A stretch of 64,000 nucleotides of DNA, taken from the NCBI RefSeq assembly GCF_029870595.1, contig NZ_JAPDIR010000002.1, forward strand, positions 248,001-312,000. Direction: 5' to 3'. The first letter of the stretch is position 1, and each line of letters begins with the position of its first letter. Positions 5,566 to 13,439 of the stretch are shown here, in pieces. The stretch is from Sphingomonas sp. CBMAI 2297. GTDB taxonomy: Bacteria; Pseudomonadota; Alphaproteobacteria; Sphingomonadales; Sphingomonadaceae. Both the position numbers and the translations under genes were made by a program. The notes under the pieces are model-generated. The model did no database searches, was not told where the DNA came from, and saw nothing but the letters and a program-made list of their open reading frames with translations.

Positions 5566-8226
5566 GTGCAGTTTAAGGGTGTTGACATCGCTGCTCCTGA
5601 GCATTTGGCCGCGGCCATAGGGTGGTCGGGCGAGCAGTTGATTGCACGTGAGATCAAAAGCCAGGCGGGACGGCCGATCCCTCTTCAGAACGCGCGTTTG
5701 GATGGTGAGAGCGCAATCGTTTTCTCGTGCTTCGAAGGACGAGCGAGCCGCGCAGATCTCGATGCGGTTTCACTCTATGGCTATCACGCGTCTTCGCACT
5801 GGGGGCTGGTGGCAGATAGCGAGGGCGTCCACGTGCTCAGCTCGCGGTGGCTACGGGACACCGACTGGTATCGCTTGGCGCCGATCGATGCCGCGGAGCA
5901 GAGAGCCAGCCTGCTCGATATTTTTGCGCCAGACGCTGTACGACTGGGCGAGCCGGCTCGACGCTTGCTTGAGGTCGAGCAGCCCACGGCCTTTCTCAAG
6001 GGCGTGGACGAGGCTTTGGTTGAGCGGCTCGATGCTTGGCGTGAGAAAGCCGTGCGCTACTCGCGGGGGACTGTATCTCGCATAGATGAACAGTTGCAGA
6101 CACTCTATGCTCAGCTCTTTGTTCTTCGCACGGTTGAGGATCGTTCGCTCAATGACATTATTCCACCCATCCTCGAGGCCGCGATGGCTCCTGACGTGTT
6201 CGATCGGGAAAAGTGGGCTACGATTTTCAAGCGGGCGCAGAGCCAAATCGGAAGCGACTTATTCGCGGAAGATGCCACGGACGCGATCGAACCATTCATT
6301 CTAAGCGGGGTAATCCGCGACCTCTACTTCCCCAAGCGGGTGCCTGGCCAAGACGTCCGATATGACTTTTCGTGGATCAGTGCCGACGTGCTCGGATCGG
6401 CTTACGAAAAGTACCTCTCGACCGTGTTGCAGCCGGCGCCGCTGCCCGCGCAGACCGAACTCTTTGTCCAGCCTCAGCGCGGTGTTGAGCGTCTGAGTGT
6501 GCGAAAATCGGCTGGGGCATACTATACGCCACGGTTCCTCACGACTTATCTTGCCACTACCTGCTTGAACAAAACTTTCGCGGATCGCGAGCCCGGGAGC
6601 ATTCCTAAGGTCATCGATTTCGCTTGTGGGTCCGGATCCTTTCTGGTTGCCGCAGTCGATCAAATGCTTGGCCATCTAAAGCGGCAAGATCCGAACCGAC
6701 CTTGGGCGCGAGAGATTGTAGAAGGCGGCTATATCGTCGGCATCGACATCGATGCGAAGGCTGTGACCGCAGCTCGACTCCATCTGTGGCAGCGGTTGAT
6801 TGAGGAGCCTCACGCCCTACCGCTACCGAATCTTTCCCATTTCATCCGCCAAGCCGACGGCCTCGATGCCGAGAATTGGGGAGACCTGGACGGTGAGTAC
6901 GACGTTGTTCTAGGTAATCCGCCGTTCCTTGCGACAACCCTCGTTACAAATCGGGAAAAGCTGGAAGCGACATACACGACGGCCCGTGGTCGGTATGATT
7001 TCTCGTCATTGTTCGTGGAACGGGGTGTAAAAATCCTCGCGCCAGACGGCGTGCTTGGGCTCGTGATTCCCAATCGGCTCTTCATCAATAAAAGCGCGGA
7101 GCCGTTGAGGCAGGTTCTCACTTCACAGTGTCACTTGGATGTCGTTGTGGATTTTGGGTCCACGAAGCTGTTCGATGCTGATGCCTATGTCGGTTGCATA
7201 GTGGCAAGACGGTCGGCGGCGGCGAGCGACCGTTCGCCAGTGCGGGTCGTGAAAGTCAGCTCGCTTGAACCCGATTTCATGACCTCGGAGCTTCTCGAGG
7301 CCGAAAGGCAAGAGGGAGGCCTTGGAGGCTCCGAGTTGGTTTCATACGACGCACGGCAACCTGGCGCAGAACCCTGGCAGCTACTGTCCGTGCGGGAGCA
7401 GAGAACCAGAGTTCTGCTCGATGAAGCCTCGGTGCAGCTGGGTGACATTGCGACCGTGGCGCAGGGCATCAGGACCGGCGCGAACGACATTTTTGTGCTC
7501 GAGGTTGTCGAGGACGATGGTTCGTCGTTGGCGCGGGTTATCAACGGCCTGGGCGAACAATGGTTTGTAGAGCGCGATCTGCTTGAGCCGCTAGTGTTCG
7601 GAACTGAGCTGGTGCGGTTCACTGAGGTTCAGCCGGTTCGCAAGCTGCTGTACCCATATAGGGGTGGTCGCGCGGTCTCGGAGCTCGAGCTGCGTGAACG
7701 ATATCCGAGAACCCAAGAATATCTGTGGGCGTACCGCGACATCCTGGCGGCCCGCTCCAGCCTCAAAGGTACCGGATCGGAGCACTATGAGCTTATCCGG
7801 CCACGGGACGAAAGCTGGCTACGTCGACCAAAACTCCTCATCCGTGACCTAGCGCCGGCGACGGCCTTTGCTGTCGACGTAAGTGGCGAAGCGTTCTTGG
7901 TGGGAGGAACTGCCGTGGCGCCGGCGGATCCGGATCATACGCTTCCGCTTTTGGCATATCTCAATAGCCCGCTCATCAGCCGTTTTGCCGAGCGGCAGGC
8001 TCCTACGTTCCGGGGGGACTTTTTTAAGTTCGAGCCCGGCGTTCTCAGCCGGATGCCCGTGCTCAACGCTGTGATTGAAGACGAAGAATTGATGCACCAG
8101 CTCGGCTTGCTAGCCCGAGAACGCCTTAGGGTCGACGGCTCCGGCGACGCCTGCATTGCCGTCGAGAAATCGATTGACGATCTGCTCGTGCGGGCGGCTC
8201 AAACCTCTGGCATAGACCTCTTCTAA
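5566..8226 (+). CDS. N6-adenine DNA methyltransferase, Eco57I / BREX-PglX-like
   Basis: 886 aa. SAGAYYTP (about 315-322) is the usual lead-in of Eco57I/PglX-type methylases; DFACGSGSF (351-359) is the S-adenosylmethionine site (motif I) and NPPF (451-454) is catalytic motif IV of N6-adenine enzymes. The C-terminal third (tandem stretches such as LLYPYRGGRAVSELELRERY and the FRGDFFKFEPGVL end) fits a target-recognition domain. The N-terminal 300 residues show no PD-(D/E)XK motif I can see. The start is a GTG with no clear ribosome site; the frame is open back to 5473 without an ATG, so the N-terminus may be truncated. It is directly coupled to a PIN gene, so it is a candidate modification/defence protein carried as phage cargo. 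Confidence 0.85.
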   Translation: MQFKGVDIAAPEHLAAAIGWSGEQLIAREIKSQAGRPIPLQNARLDGESAIVFSCFEGRASRADLDAVSLYGYHASSHWGLVADSEGVHVLSSRWLRDTDWYRLAPIDAAEQRASLLDIFAPDAVRLGEPARRLLEVEQPTAFLKGVDEALVERLDAWREKAVRYSRGTVSRIDEQLQTLYAQLFVLRTVEDRSLNDIIPPILEAAMAPDVFDREKWATIFKRAQSQIGSDLFAEDATDAIEPFILSGVIRDLYFPKRVPGQDVRYDFSWISADVLGSAYEKYLSTVLQPAPLPAQTELFVQPQRGVERLSVRKSAGAYYTPRFLTTYLATTCLNKTFADREPGSIPKVIDFACGSGSFLVAAVDQMLGHLKRQDPNRPWAREIVEGGYIVGIDIDAKAVTAARLHLWQRLIEEPHALPLPNLSHFIRQADGLDAENWGDLDGEYDVVLGNPPFLATTLVTNREKLEATYTTARGRYDFSSLFVERGVKILAPDGVLGLVIPNRLFINKSAEPLRQVLTSQCHLDVVVDFGSTKLFDADAYVGCIVARRSAAASDRSPVRVVKVSSLEPDFMTSELLEAERQEGGLGGSELVSYDARQPGAEPWQLLSVREQRTRVLLDEASVQLGDIATVAQGIRTGANDIFVLEVVEDDGSSLARVINGLGEQWFVERDLLEPLVFGTELVRFTEVQPVRKLLYPYRGGRAVSELELRERYPRTQEYLWAYRDILAARSSLKGTGSEHYELIRPRDESWLRRPKLLIRDLAPATAFAVDVSGEAFLVGGTAVAPADPDHTLPLLAYLNSPLISRFAERQAPTFRGDFFKFEPGVLSRMPVLNAVIEDEELMHQLGLLARERLRVDGSGDACIAVEKSIDDLLVRAAQTSGIDLF

Positions 8227-8763
8227 ATGGTGATGTTCGTCGTCGACGGCGCGGAGATTGATCTTCCCCGCAATTTGGCGCTGATCGATACGAATATTCT
8301 TGTCGCGCTGGCAGACCCCGACGACCAACATCACGCCTACGCACAGCAATTCATCGATGAGCAAGACGATTTTCAGCTTGCCGTAGCGCCGCCCGTCATC
8401 GGGGAGGCGTGCAGCTTGTTGATCGGTAAGCGTAAACGTCGAGATCGCGCGGAGTGGCTGTTGAACTGGCTGCTCAGTCCCGGAAGTGGAATACGGCTGC
8501 TCCCAGCGCCGCACGGATCGCCTGAGGCATCTGTCCAGAGGTACCTCGGCGCGGATTTGGAATGGATGACCCGCCACAAGCTCGATTATGTCGACGCCTA
8601 TCTAATGCAAATGGCTCATCAGATTACGTCGAATTGCACCTTTCGCCCCGACCTGGTGATTGTGACGAATGATATGCGTGACTTTCTTCGCTGCTTTAAC
8701 GGCGGCTACCGGTATCGAGTGCACGACGTTGCGACGGGCGACACGATCGACATGGACGCGTGA
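8227..8763 (+). CDS. PIN-domain nuclease
   Basis: 178 aa, starting on the base after the methyltransferase stop (TAAATG), so the two are translationally coupled. The PIN acidic residues are in order: D21 in LIDTN, E60 in IGEAC, D123 in DYVDAYLMQ and D149/D152 in TNDMRDF. PIN proteins are metal-dependent RNases or structure-specific nucleases, most often VapC toxins, but VapC is usually about 130 aa and paired with a small antitoxin; here the partner is an 886-aa DNA methylase. The likely role is effector nuclease of a two-gene defence cassette; this is inference. Confidence 0.8.
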   Translation: MVMFVVDGAEIDLPRNLALIDTNILVALADPDDQHHAYAQQFIDEQDDFQLAVAPPVIGEACSLLIGKRKRRDRAEWLLNWLLSPGSGIRLLPAPHGSPEASVQRYLGADLEWMTRHKLDYVDAYLMQMAHQITSNCTFRPDLVIVTNDMRDFLRCFNGGYRYRVHDVATGDTIDMDA

Positions 8764-8989
8764 AACTCCGCGGTTTGTTGTGCCACTTTTTGTGACATCT
8801 CCCGTCGGTGCGAACTCTTCGGTTGCCATCGCCTACCGCCGCTAGGGCGCTCGCGCGCTAGGCACGGTGCGCAACATAGCGAGAACAGACTGTGCCCCCC
8901 GTTGTGCCGACGCAAACCGTAGCTGCCCGCGCGTTTCGCGTGTTGGAGATTGACCCGAAAGGCGCAGAAACCTAGGGGTTCTGCGGTGC

Positions 8990-9066
8990 GCCCCGGTAGC
9001 TCAGCAGGACAGAGCAACGGTTTCCTAAACCGCAGGTCGGGAGTTCGAGTCTCTCCCGGGGCACCA
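8990..9066 (+). tRNA. tRNA-Arg (anticodon CCT)
   Basis: 77 nt including encoded CCA. Acceptor GCCCCGG (8990-8996) pairs with CCGGGGC (9056-9062); the D stem is GCTC/GAGC; the anticodon arm loop TTCCTAA gives CCT; the T arm GGGAG-TTCGAGT-CTCTC contains one G-T pair. tRNA-Arg(CCT) is a common integration target for proteobacterial islands, and this one borders the phage-like block on its 5' side. The 226 bases between the PIN gene and this tRNA show no other gene. Confidence 0.95.
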
Positions 9067-9081
9067 TTTTTGTTGGAAGAT

Positions 9082-9253
9082 CCTCGCATAAGCTCGGGCG
9101 CGCGTTCGCGCTTGCGAACCCTGGCGGGTTCGAGCTTGTTCCCTTCAGGCGCGCCATTTCTTGTTCTGGAACCTCGCATAAGCTCGGGCGGCCGTTCGGC
9201 CTTGCGAACCCTGGCGGGTTCGATGCCGCTCCCTTCGGGCGCGCCATCTTTGT
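9082..9253. repeat. Two tandem 90-bp repeats with tRNA 3'-end-like tails
   Basis: CCTCGCATAAGCTCGGGCG occurs at 9082 and again at 9172 (period 90). Each unit contains the small dyad GAACCC-tggc-GGGTTC and ends in GGCGCGCCAT followed by a T-rich stretch, and the tRNA's own end (GGCACCATTTTTGTTGGA) lines up with these ends. The units therefore look like degraded copies of a tRNA 3' end plus its flank. The remaining bases to 9401 contain no gene. Confidence 0.75.
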
Positions 9254-9401
9254 TTGCCTCAAGTGCCGGTGTGTGCATCCGCCCGCTTGGCTATCCTCGC
9301 GTTTCGGCGGTTTCTGCGTCGGGCTGGGCTGGGCTGCGCGCTGGTCCGCTATTCCTCCGTGGTGCGGCCGGCAATGGGGGCTTTCGGGCAGCGCGCCCTT
9401 C

Positions 9402-10472
9402 CTACAGCGCCACGCCCAGCCCGCGCCCGATTGCCCGCACCCGGCCGATCAGCGGCGAGATCAGCCGGTCCGGATCCTTGGCCGGCAGGCTCACGCTCTC
9501 GGGCAGCACGCCCATCGCCTCGCGCAGCGTCACCGCGCCCTGGCGGAGCGCAGGGCGGGCGACCAGCCACCAGAGCCGGGCATGCTCGCCGTCCACTTCG
9601 ATCCGCTCCTGCCGGGTGAGCGGCGTGCGGGCGACATGGTCGGCATGGAGGGTGGCGAGGATGCGCGACAGGCGGCTCAGCGTGCCGAGGTCCGACACCG
9701 GCTCGCGCGCCATGAAATAGCGCACCACGAGCTCGGCATTGGCCTGTACCGCATCGGGCTCGAACACGCCGGCATAGCGCCCGGCGAGCACGCGCGCGGC
9801 GCTGGCGGCCATCATCTCGGCATAGCGCTTCGAGGCGCCGCCGGGATGGCAGCGATAGAGGAGCTGAGCCTCGTCGAGCCGGGCGATCTGCCCGAAGCGC
9901 CCGAGCCGGTGATAGAGGTCGAAATCCTCGGCATAGCGCACCTGCGGGCGCTCGAACGGCTCGAGCAGCCGTGCGGCCTCCGCGCGGAACATGACGCTGG
10001 ACCAGACCAGCGGGTTCTGGGTGAGGAGCAGCCAGTCGATGGTCGCCGGGGTGAGCGGGCGATCGCCGGGCCAGGGCGTGAGGCGGCCGTCCTCGAGCAG
10101 CTCGGCCGCGGTGGCGACGAGCACGGTGCCGGGATTTGCGTCGAGATGGGCGGCCTGCGCGGCGAAGCGGCCGGGCTTGCACAGATCGTCCTGGTCGAGG
10201 CCGGCGATGTAGCGCCCGCGCGCCGCGGCAAAGGCCTGGTTGCGGGCGAGGACGGGGCCGCCATTGGCCTCGGCATGGAGGATGGTGATGCGCGGATCGG
10301 TGAAGGTGGCGAGCAGGGTGCGGGTGTCGTCGGTCGAGCAGTCGTCGACGATCACCAGCTCCCAGTCGGTGAAGTCCTGCGCCAGCACGGAGTCGATCGT
10401 CGCGCCGATCCAGGGCGCGCCGTTATAGGCGGGCATGATGACCGAGACGGTGGGGGCGGGCAGGCCGTTCAT
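9402..10472 (-). CDS. Family 2 glycosyltransferase
   Basis: 356 aa from the ATG at 10472, which overlaps the upstream gene's stop as ATGA. The GT-A fold nucleotide-sugar site is clear: VSVIMPAYNGAPWIGATIDS, then LVIVDDCSTDDT (the D-D pair near residue 40) and IAGLDQDDLCKPGR, a DXD-like motif near residue 95. Transfers a sugar from an NDP-sugar; acceptor unknown. Coupling to the aminotransferase/oxidoreductase fusion suggests that the fusion makes or modifies a sugar used here, for example for a surface glycan. No transmembrane anchor is visible. Confidence 0.88.
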   Translation of the reverse strand: MNGLPAPTVSVIMPAYNGAPWIGATIDSVLAQDFTDWELVIVDDCSTDDTRTLLATFTDPRITILHAEANGGPVLARNQAFAAARGRYIAGLDQDDLCKPGRFAAQAAHLDANPGTVLVATAAELLEDGRLTPWPGDRPLTPATIDWLLLTQNPLVWSSVMFRAEAARLLEPFERPQVRYAEDFDLYHRLGRFGQIARLDEAQLLYRCHPGGASKRYAEMMAASAARVLAGRYAGVFEPDAVQANAELVVRYFMAREPVSDLGTLSRLSRILATLHADHVARTPLTRQERIEVDGEHARLWWLVARPALRQGAVTLREAMGVLPESVSLPAKDPDRLISPLIGRVRAIGRGLGVAL

Positions 10473-12931
10473 GCGGCGAGGCTCACGCTCTCGCCGAGCA
10501 GCTGGTCGACGATCAGCTGGCCGACATCGTTCTGCCATTGCCACAGGCCGTTGGCCTTGCCCCTGAAGCTCTTCTCGCCACCCAGCCGCCCTTCGGGGAC
10601 GAAACCGGCGGCGAGGCCGATGCCATAGGCGCCGGGGATCGGCTGGCCGTCCGCGTCGCTGACGCGGCAGAGCTGGTCGGCTAGGCGGGGGCGGCCCGGC
10701 GCATGGGCGGCGAGGGCGATGCGCTGGCCCGCCGCGTCGAGCAGGGGCAGCGCGTGCGGGCGATAGCCGAGCGCGGCGACGATCAGGTCGGCCTCGGCGA
10801 GGATGCGCGCGGCCTCGGCATCCGGGCCGGCGAGCCGGTGGAGCCGGACGCGCGGATCGGGGGTGCGGCCGCCGATGCGGAGCATGCGCAGCACCAGCTC
10901 GCGGGCTTCGAGGCGGAAGCCGGCCAGGCGATAGACGAAGCCCGAGAGCGGGCAGATGTCGTCGGGGCCGAAATCGGTGAAGCCGTCGGCATGGGCGGCC
11001 TCGGCATTGGGATACCAGGGGCGCAGCGCCTCGCGGTGGAGCAGGCTCAGGCTCTCGGCGCCGAACGGGATGTCGGATTTGAGGAGGAGGACGGCGGAGG
11101 CGATCGCGGAAGTGGAGGCGCCGACGATGGCGATGCGCGGGGCGCGGGTGTGGGCGATGCGGGCGTGCAGCCGCTCCATGCCGCCGGTGCGCAGCATGTC
11201 GTCGCACAGCATCAGCCGCTCGCCGGCCTGCGGGCCCAGCTGCGTGCCGGCGACCGTGGCGGCGGCGATGTCGCTGGCGGACTGATAGCCGCCGGTGGCG
11301 AGGACGATGTTCCGGGAGAGCAATGCGCGCTCCGCCCCGGTGGCGGTATCGCGGATGCGGGTCTGCCAGAGGCCCGCGGCGGTGCGGCGGCTGTCGAGCA
11401 CTTCGTGGCCGGTGTGCACGCTGCCGCCGCTCTCGGCCAGGATCGCGCCGACGCGCTGGCCCATCGCCTCGAGGAAGGGACGGGTGCGGTGGAGGGGGAC
11501 GCCGAGCTTGCCGGCATGGCGGGCGATCTCGCGGGCGGCGGGATGGTCGAGCAGCGCGGCGATGCCGGGTTCCGGATTGTCCTTCACCGCGCTGAGGAAG
11601 GTCTCGGCGGTGCTGTCCGAGGTGATGGCATAGTCGGGCAGCTGGCCGGCGCCAAGGCTCGGCCCCCGCTCGATCACGGCGAGGTCGGCGCCGAGTTCGC
11701 GCAGCTTGCCCTTCTTGCTCGCCGCGATGAGGAACGCGATGCCGGCCGGGCCGCCGCCGATCAGAACGGTGGAGAGGATTCCGGGCTGCGGGGCGGGGAC
11801 GACGATGCGCGGCTTGCGGAGCGCGGCATGGAGGGCGCCGCAGATGGTGGCGACATCGGCCGCGGTCATGGCGTCGGTGACGGGAAGCGAGAGCATCCGG
11901 GCGGAGAGGTCGTCCGCGATCGGAGTCGGTCCGGTGATGCAGGCCTGGCGGAAATAGGGCTGCTCGCCGATATGCGGGCTGAAATAATGGCCGGAGCCGA
12001 TGCCTTGCTCGGTCAGGCTGGCTATCACCGCGGCGCGATCGGCGCCGGCGGGGAGCAGCATCGGCATGAACTGGGCCACCTGGCGGGTGGCGTGGCCGTG
12101 CTGGAAGGTGACGGTGTCGCCCAGGGCGGCGCGATAGGCGCGGTCGAGCGCGGCGCGATGCTCGGCGACGGCGTCGATCTCGCCCAGCTTGGCGCGGGCC
12201 ATCAGCCCGAGCAGTTCGGGCAGCTTGGCGTTGATGCCTTCCTGCGTGGCGGTGCGCGGGGCGCCGAAGCCGAAATTCTGCATGCGGCGCAGCACCTGGA
12301 TCCGGTCCGGGTCGGCGCTGTAAATCAGCCCGCCCTCGGCGGTCGCGAAGGTTTTGGTGGCGTGCATCGAGAAGACGCAGGCGAAACGCGCCCCGGTGCC
12401 GAAGCCGCGGCCGGCGGCGTCGAGGCTGCCCAGCGAGGCGGCGGCATCGATCACGACGCCGACATCGTGGCAATCGGACAGGGCGCGGTAATAGTCGAGG
12501 TCGATGGCCGCGCCGAACGTGTCATAGGGGACGACCACGGCGACTTCCTCGCCATATCGGGCTAGCGCTTCTTCCAGCGCCGCGGCGGCAACGGCCCAGT
12601 CACGGCCATCGCTGTCGACCAGGATGGGCGTGAGCCCCGCCCAGATCACGGCATGGGCGGTGGCGGCGAACGTGAAGGCGGGGACCAGCGCGTAGCGGCC
12701 CGGGCGGCCGGCGCGCGCCTCGCGGACGGCGAGCAGCAGGCCGAGCGTGGCGTTGGAGACCGCCAGCGCAAAGCCCTCGCCGCCGAACAGCTGCGCCACG
12801 GCCCGCCGTTCGAAATCGCGGACGATGGGCCCGCCATTGCTGAAATAGCCGCTCGCTTCCAGCGCGCGCAGCTCCTCACTCATCTCGCTCAGCCGCGGCG
12901 GACGCGGTGCAATCAGCGGTAGTTTCAGCAT
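10469..12931 (-). CDS. Fusion of DegT/DnrJ-family aminotransferase with FAD/NAD(P)-binding oxidoreductase
   Basis: 820 aa from ATG 12931 (a TTG at 12958 is an alternative). Residues 1 to about 370 are a DegT/DnrJ/EryC1 PLP enzyme: SNGGP near the start, FTFAATAHAVIWAG, and FSMHATKTFATAEGG with the Schiff-base lysine at about 193. From about 385 the protein becomes a flavoprotein: VLIGGGPAGIAF (FAD dinucleotide motif) and IAIVGASTSAIAS (about 597, NAD(P)H motif), then SLSLLHREALRPWYPN and IVAALGYRP, reminiscent of lysine/ornithine N-monooxygenase-like enzymes. One continuous frame with no stop at the junction argues for a real fusion. Suggested activity: amination and oxidation of the same (sugar or amino) intermediate; the substrate is unknown. 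Confidence 0.85.
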   Translation of the reverse strand: MLKLPLIAPRPPRLSEMSEELRALEASGYFSNGGPIVRDFERRAVAQLFGGEGFALAVSNATLGLLLAVREARAGRPGRYALVPAFTFAATAHAVIWAGLTPILVDSDGRDWAVAAAALEEALARYGEEVAVVVPYDTFGAAIDLDYYRALSDCHDVGVVIDAAASLGSLDAAGRGFGTGARFACVFSMHATKTFATAEGGLIYSADPDRIQVLRRMQNFGFGAPRTATQEGINAKLPELLGLMARAKLGEIDAVAEHRAALDRAYRAALGDTVTFQHGHATRQVAQFMPMLLPAGADRAAVIASLTEQGIGSGHYFSPHIGEQPYFRQACITGPTPIADDLSARMLSLPVTDAMTAADVATICGALHAALRKPRIVVPAPQPGILSTVLIGGGPAGIAFLIAASKKGKLRELGADLAVIERGPSLGAGQLPDYAITSDSTAETFLSAVKDNPEPGIAALLDHPAAREIARHAGKLGVPLHRTRPFLEAMGQRVGAILAESGGSVHTGHEVLDSRRTAAGLWQTRIRDTATGAERALLSRNIVLATGGYQSASDIAAATVAGTQLGPQAGERLMLCDDMLRTGGMERLHARIAHTRAPRIAIVGASTSAIASAVLLLKSDIPFGAESLSLLHREALRPWYPNAEAAHADGFTDFGPDDICPLSGFVYRLAGFRLEARELVLRMLRIGGRTPDPRVRLHRLAGPDAEAARILAEADLIVAALGYRPHALPLLDAAGQRIALAAHAPGRPRLADQLCRVSDADGQPIPGAYGIGLAAGFVPEGRLGGEKSFRGKANGLWQWQNDVGQLIVDQLLGESVSLAA

Positions 12932-12983
12932 TCCCCGACCCAGGCCCCACTTCAGCAATCGGGGGAGGATAGCTGCACGTCTC

Positions 12984-13439
12984 CTAAGATTGCGTAAGCC
13001 GCTTCAACGAAACCAGCTCGCGGTCCAGCGCCTGGAGAAAGGCCGAGCGGTCGGCGGGCGAGAAGGGGCGGGGCCCGCCGATCTGGTCGCCGCCGGCCCG
13101 CAGATCGGCCATGATCGCCCGGGTCGCGATCGCCGCGCCGATGGAGCTGGTGGTGAACGGCCTGCCGTTCGGAGCCAGCACCTTCGATCCCGCCTTGAGC
13201 GCGCGGTCCGCCAGCAGGATGTCGGCGGTGATCACCACCGTCTCCGCGCCGGCCTGCCCGGCGATCCAGTCGTCGGCGGCGTCGAAGCCGTCGCTCACCA
13301 CCTGGCGGCTGACCAGCGGATGCTGGGGCACGCGCAGCCATGAATTGCTCACGATCACCACCGGCACCGCATGCCGCCAGGCGACCTTGTAGACCTCGTC
13401 CTTCACCGGGCAGGCATCGGCGTCGACGAGGATCCTCAC
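12984..13439 (-). CDS. YaiI/YqxD family protein (UPF0178)
   Basis: 151 aa. The hallmark N-terminus RILVDADACPVKDEVYKVAW and the later VITADILLADRAL, GRPFTTSSIG and GGPRPFSPADRSAFLQALD segments identify the YaiI/YqxD family, a PIN-like fold with unresolved function. The start is a GTG at 13439 that overlaps the stop of the upstream helicase gene as GTGA, so it is translated from the helicase message. Coupling to an RNA helicase is compatible with an RNA-processing nuclease role, but that is inference. Confidence 0.9.
   Translation of the reverse strand: MRILVDADACPVKDEVYKVAWRHAVPVVIVSNSWLRVPQHPLVSRQVVSDGFDAADDWIAGQAGAETVVITADILLADRALKAGSKVLAPNGRPFTTSSIGAAIATRAIMADLRAGGDQIGGPRPFSPADRSAFLQALDRELVSLKRLTQS

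Noticed and set aside
5426..5620. 64-codon plus-strand frame with a good ribosome site just before the methylase start
   Set aside because: It overlaps the methylase start in another frame and shows no protein-like conservation by eye; it may be the displaced real start of the methylase after a frameshift, but I cannot show this.
8227..8763. VapC toxin of a VapBC pair
   Set aside because: No small antitoxin frame up- or downstream; the protein is longer than typical VapC and coupled to a methylase.
9082..9253. Possible CRISPR array
   Set aside because: Only two 90-bp units without spacers; no cas genes anywhere in the window.
8706..9278. Minus-strand frame containing GETRTPDLRFRKPLLCPAEL
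   Set aside because: This peptide is the familiar artefact of translating a tRNA gene antisense; the frame covers tRNA-Arg and the tandem repeats.
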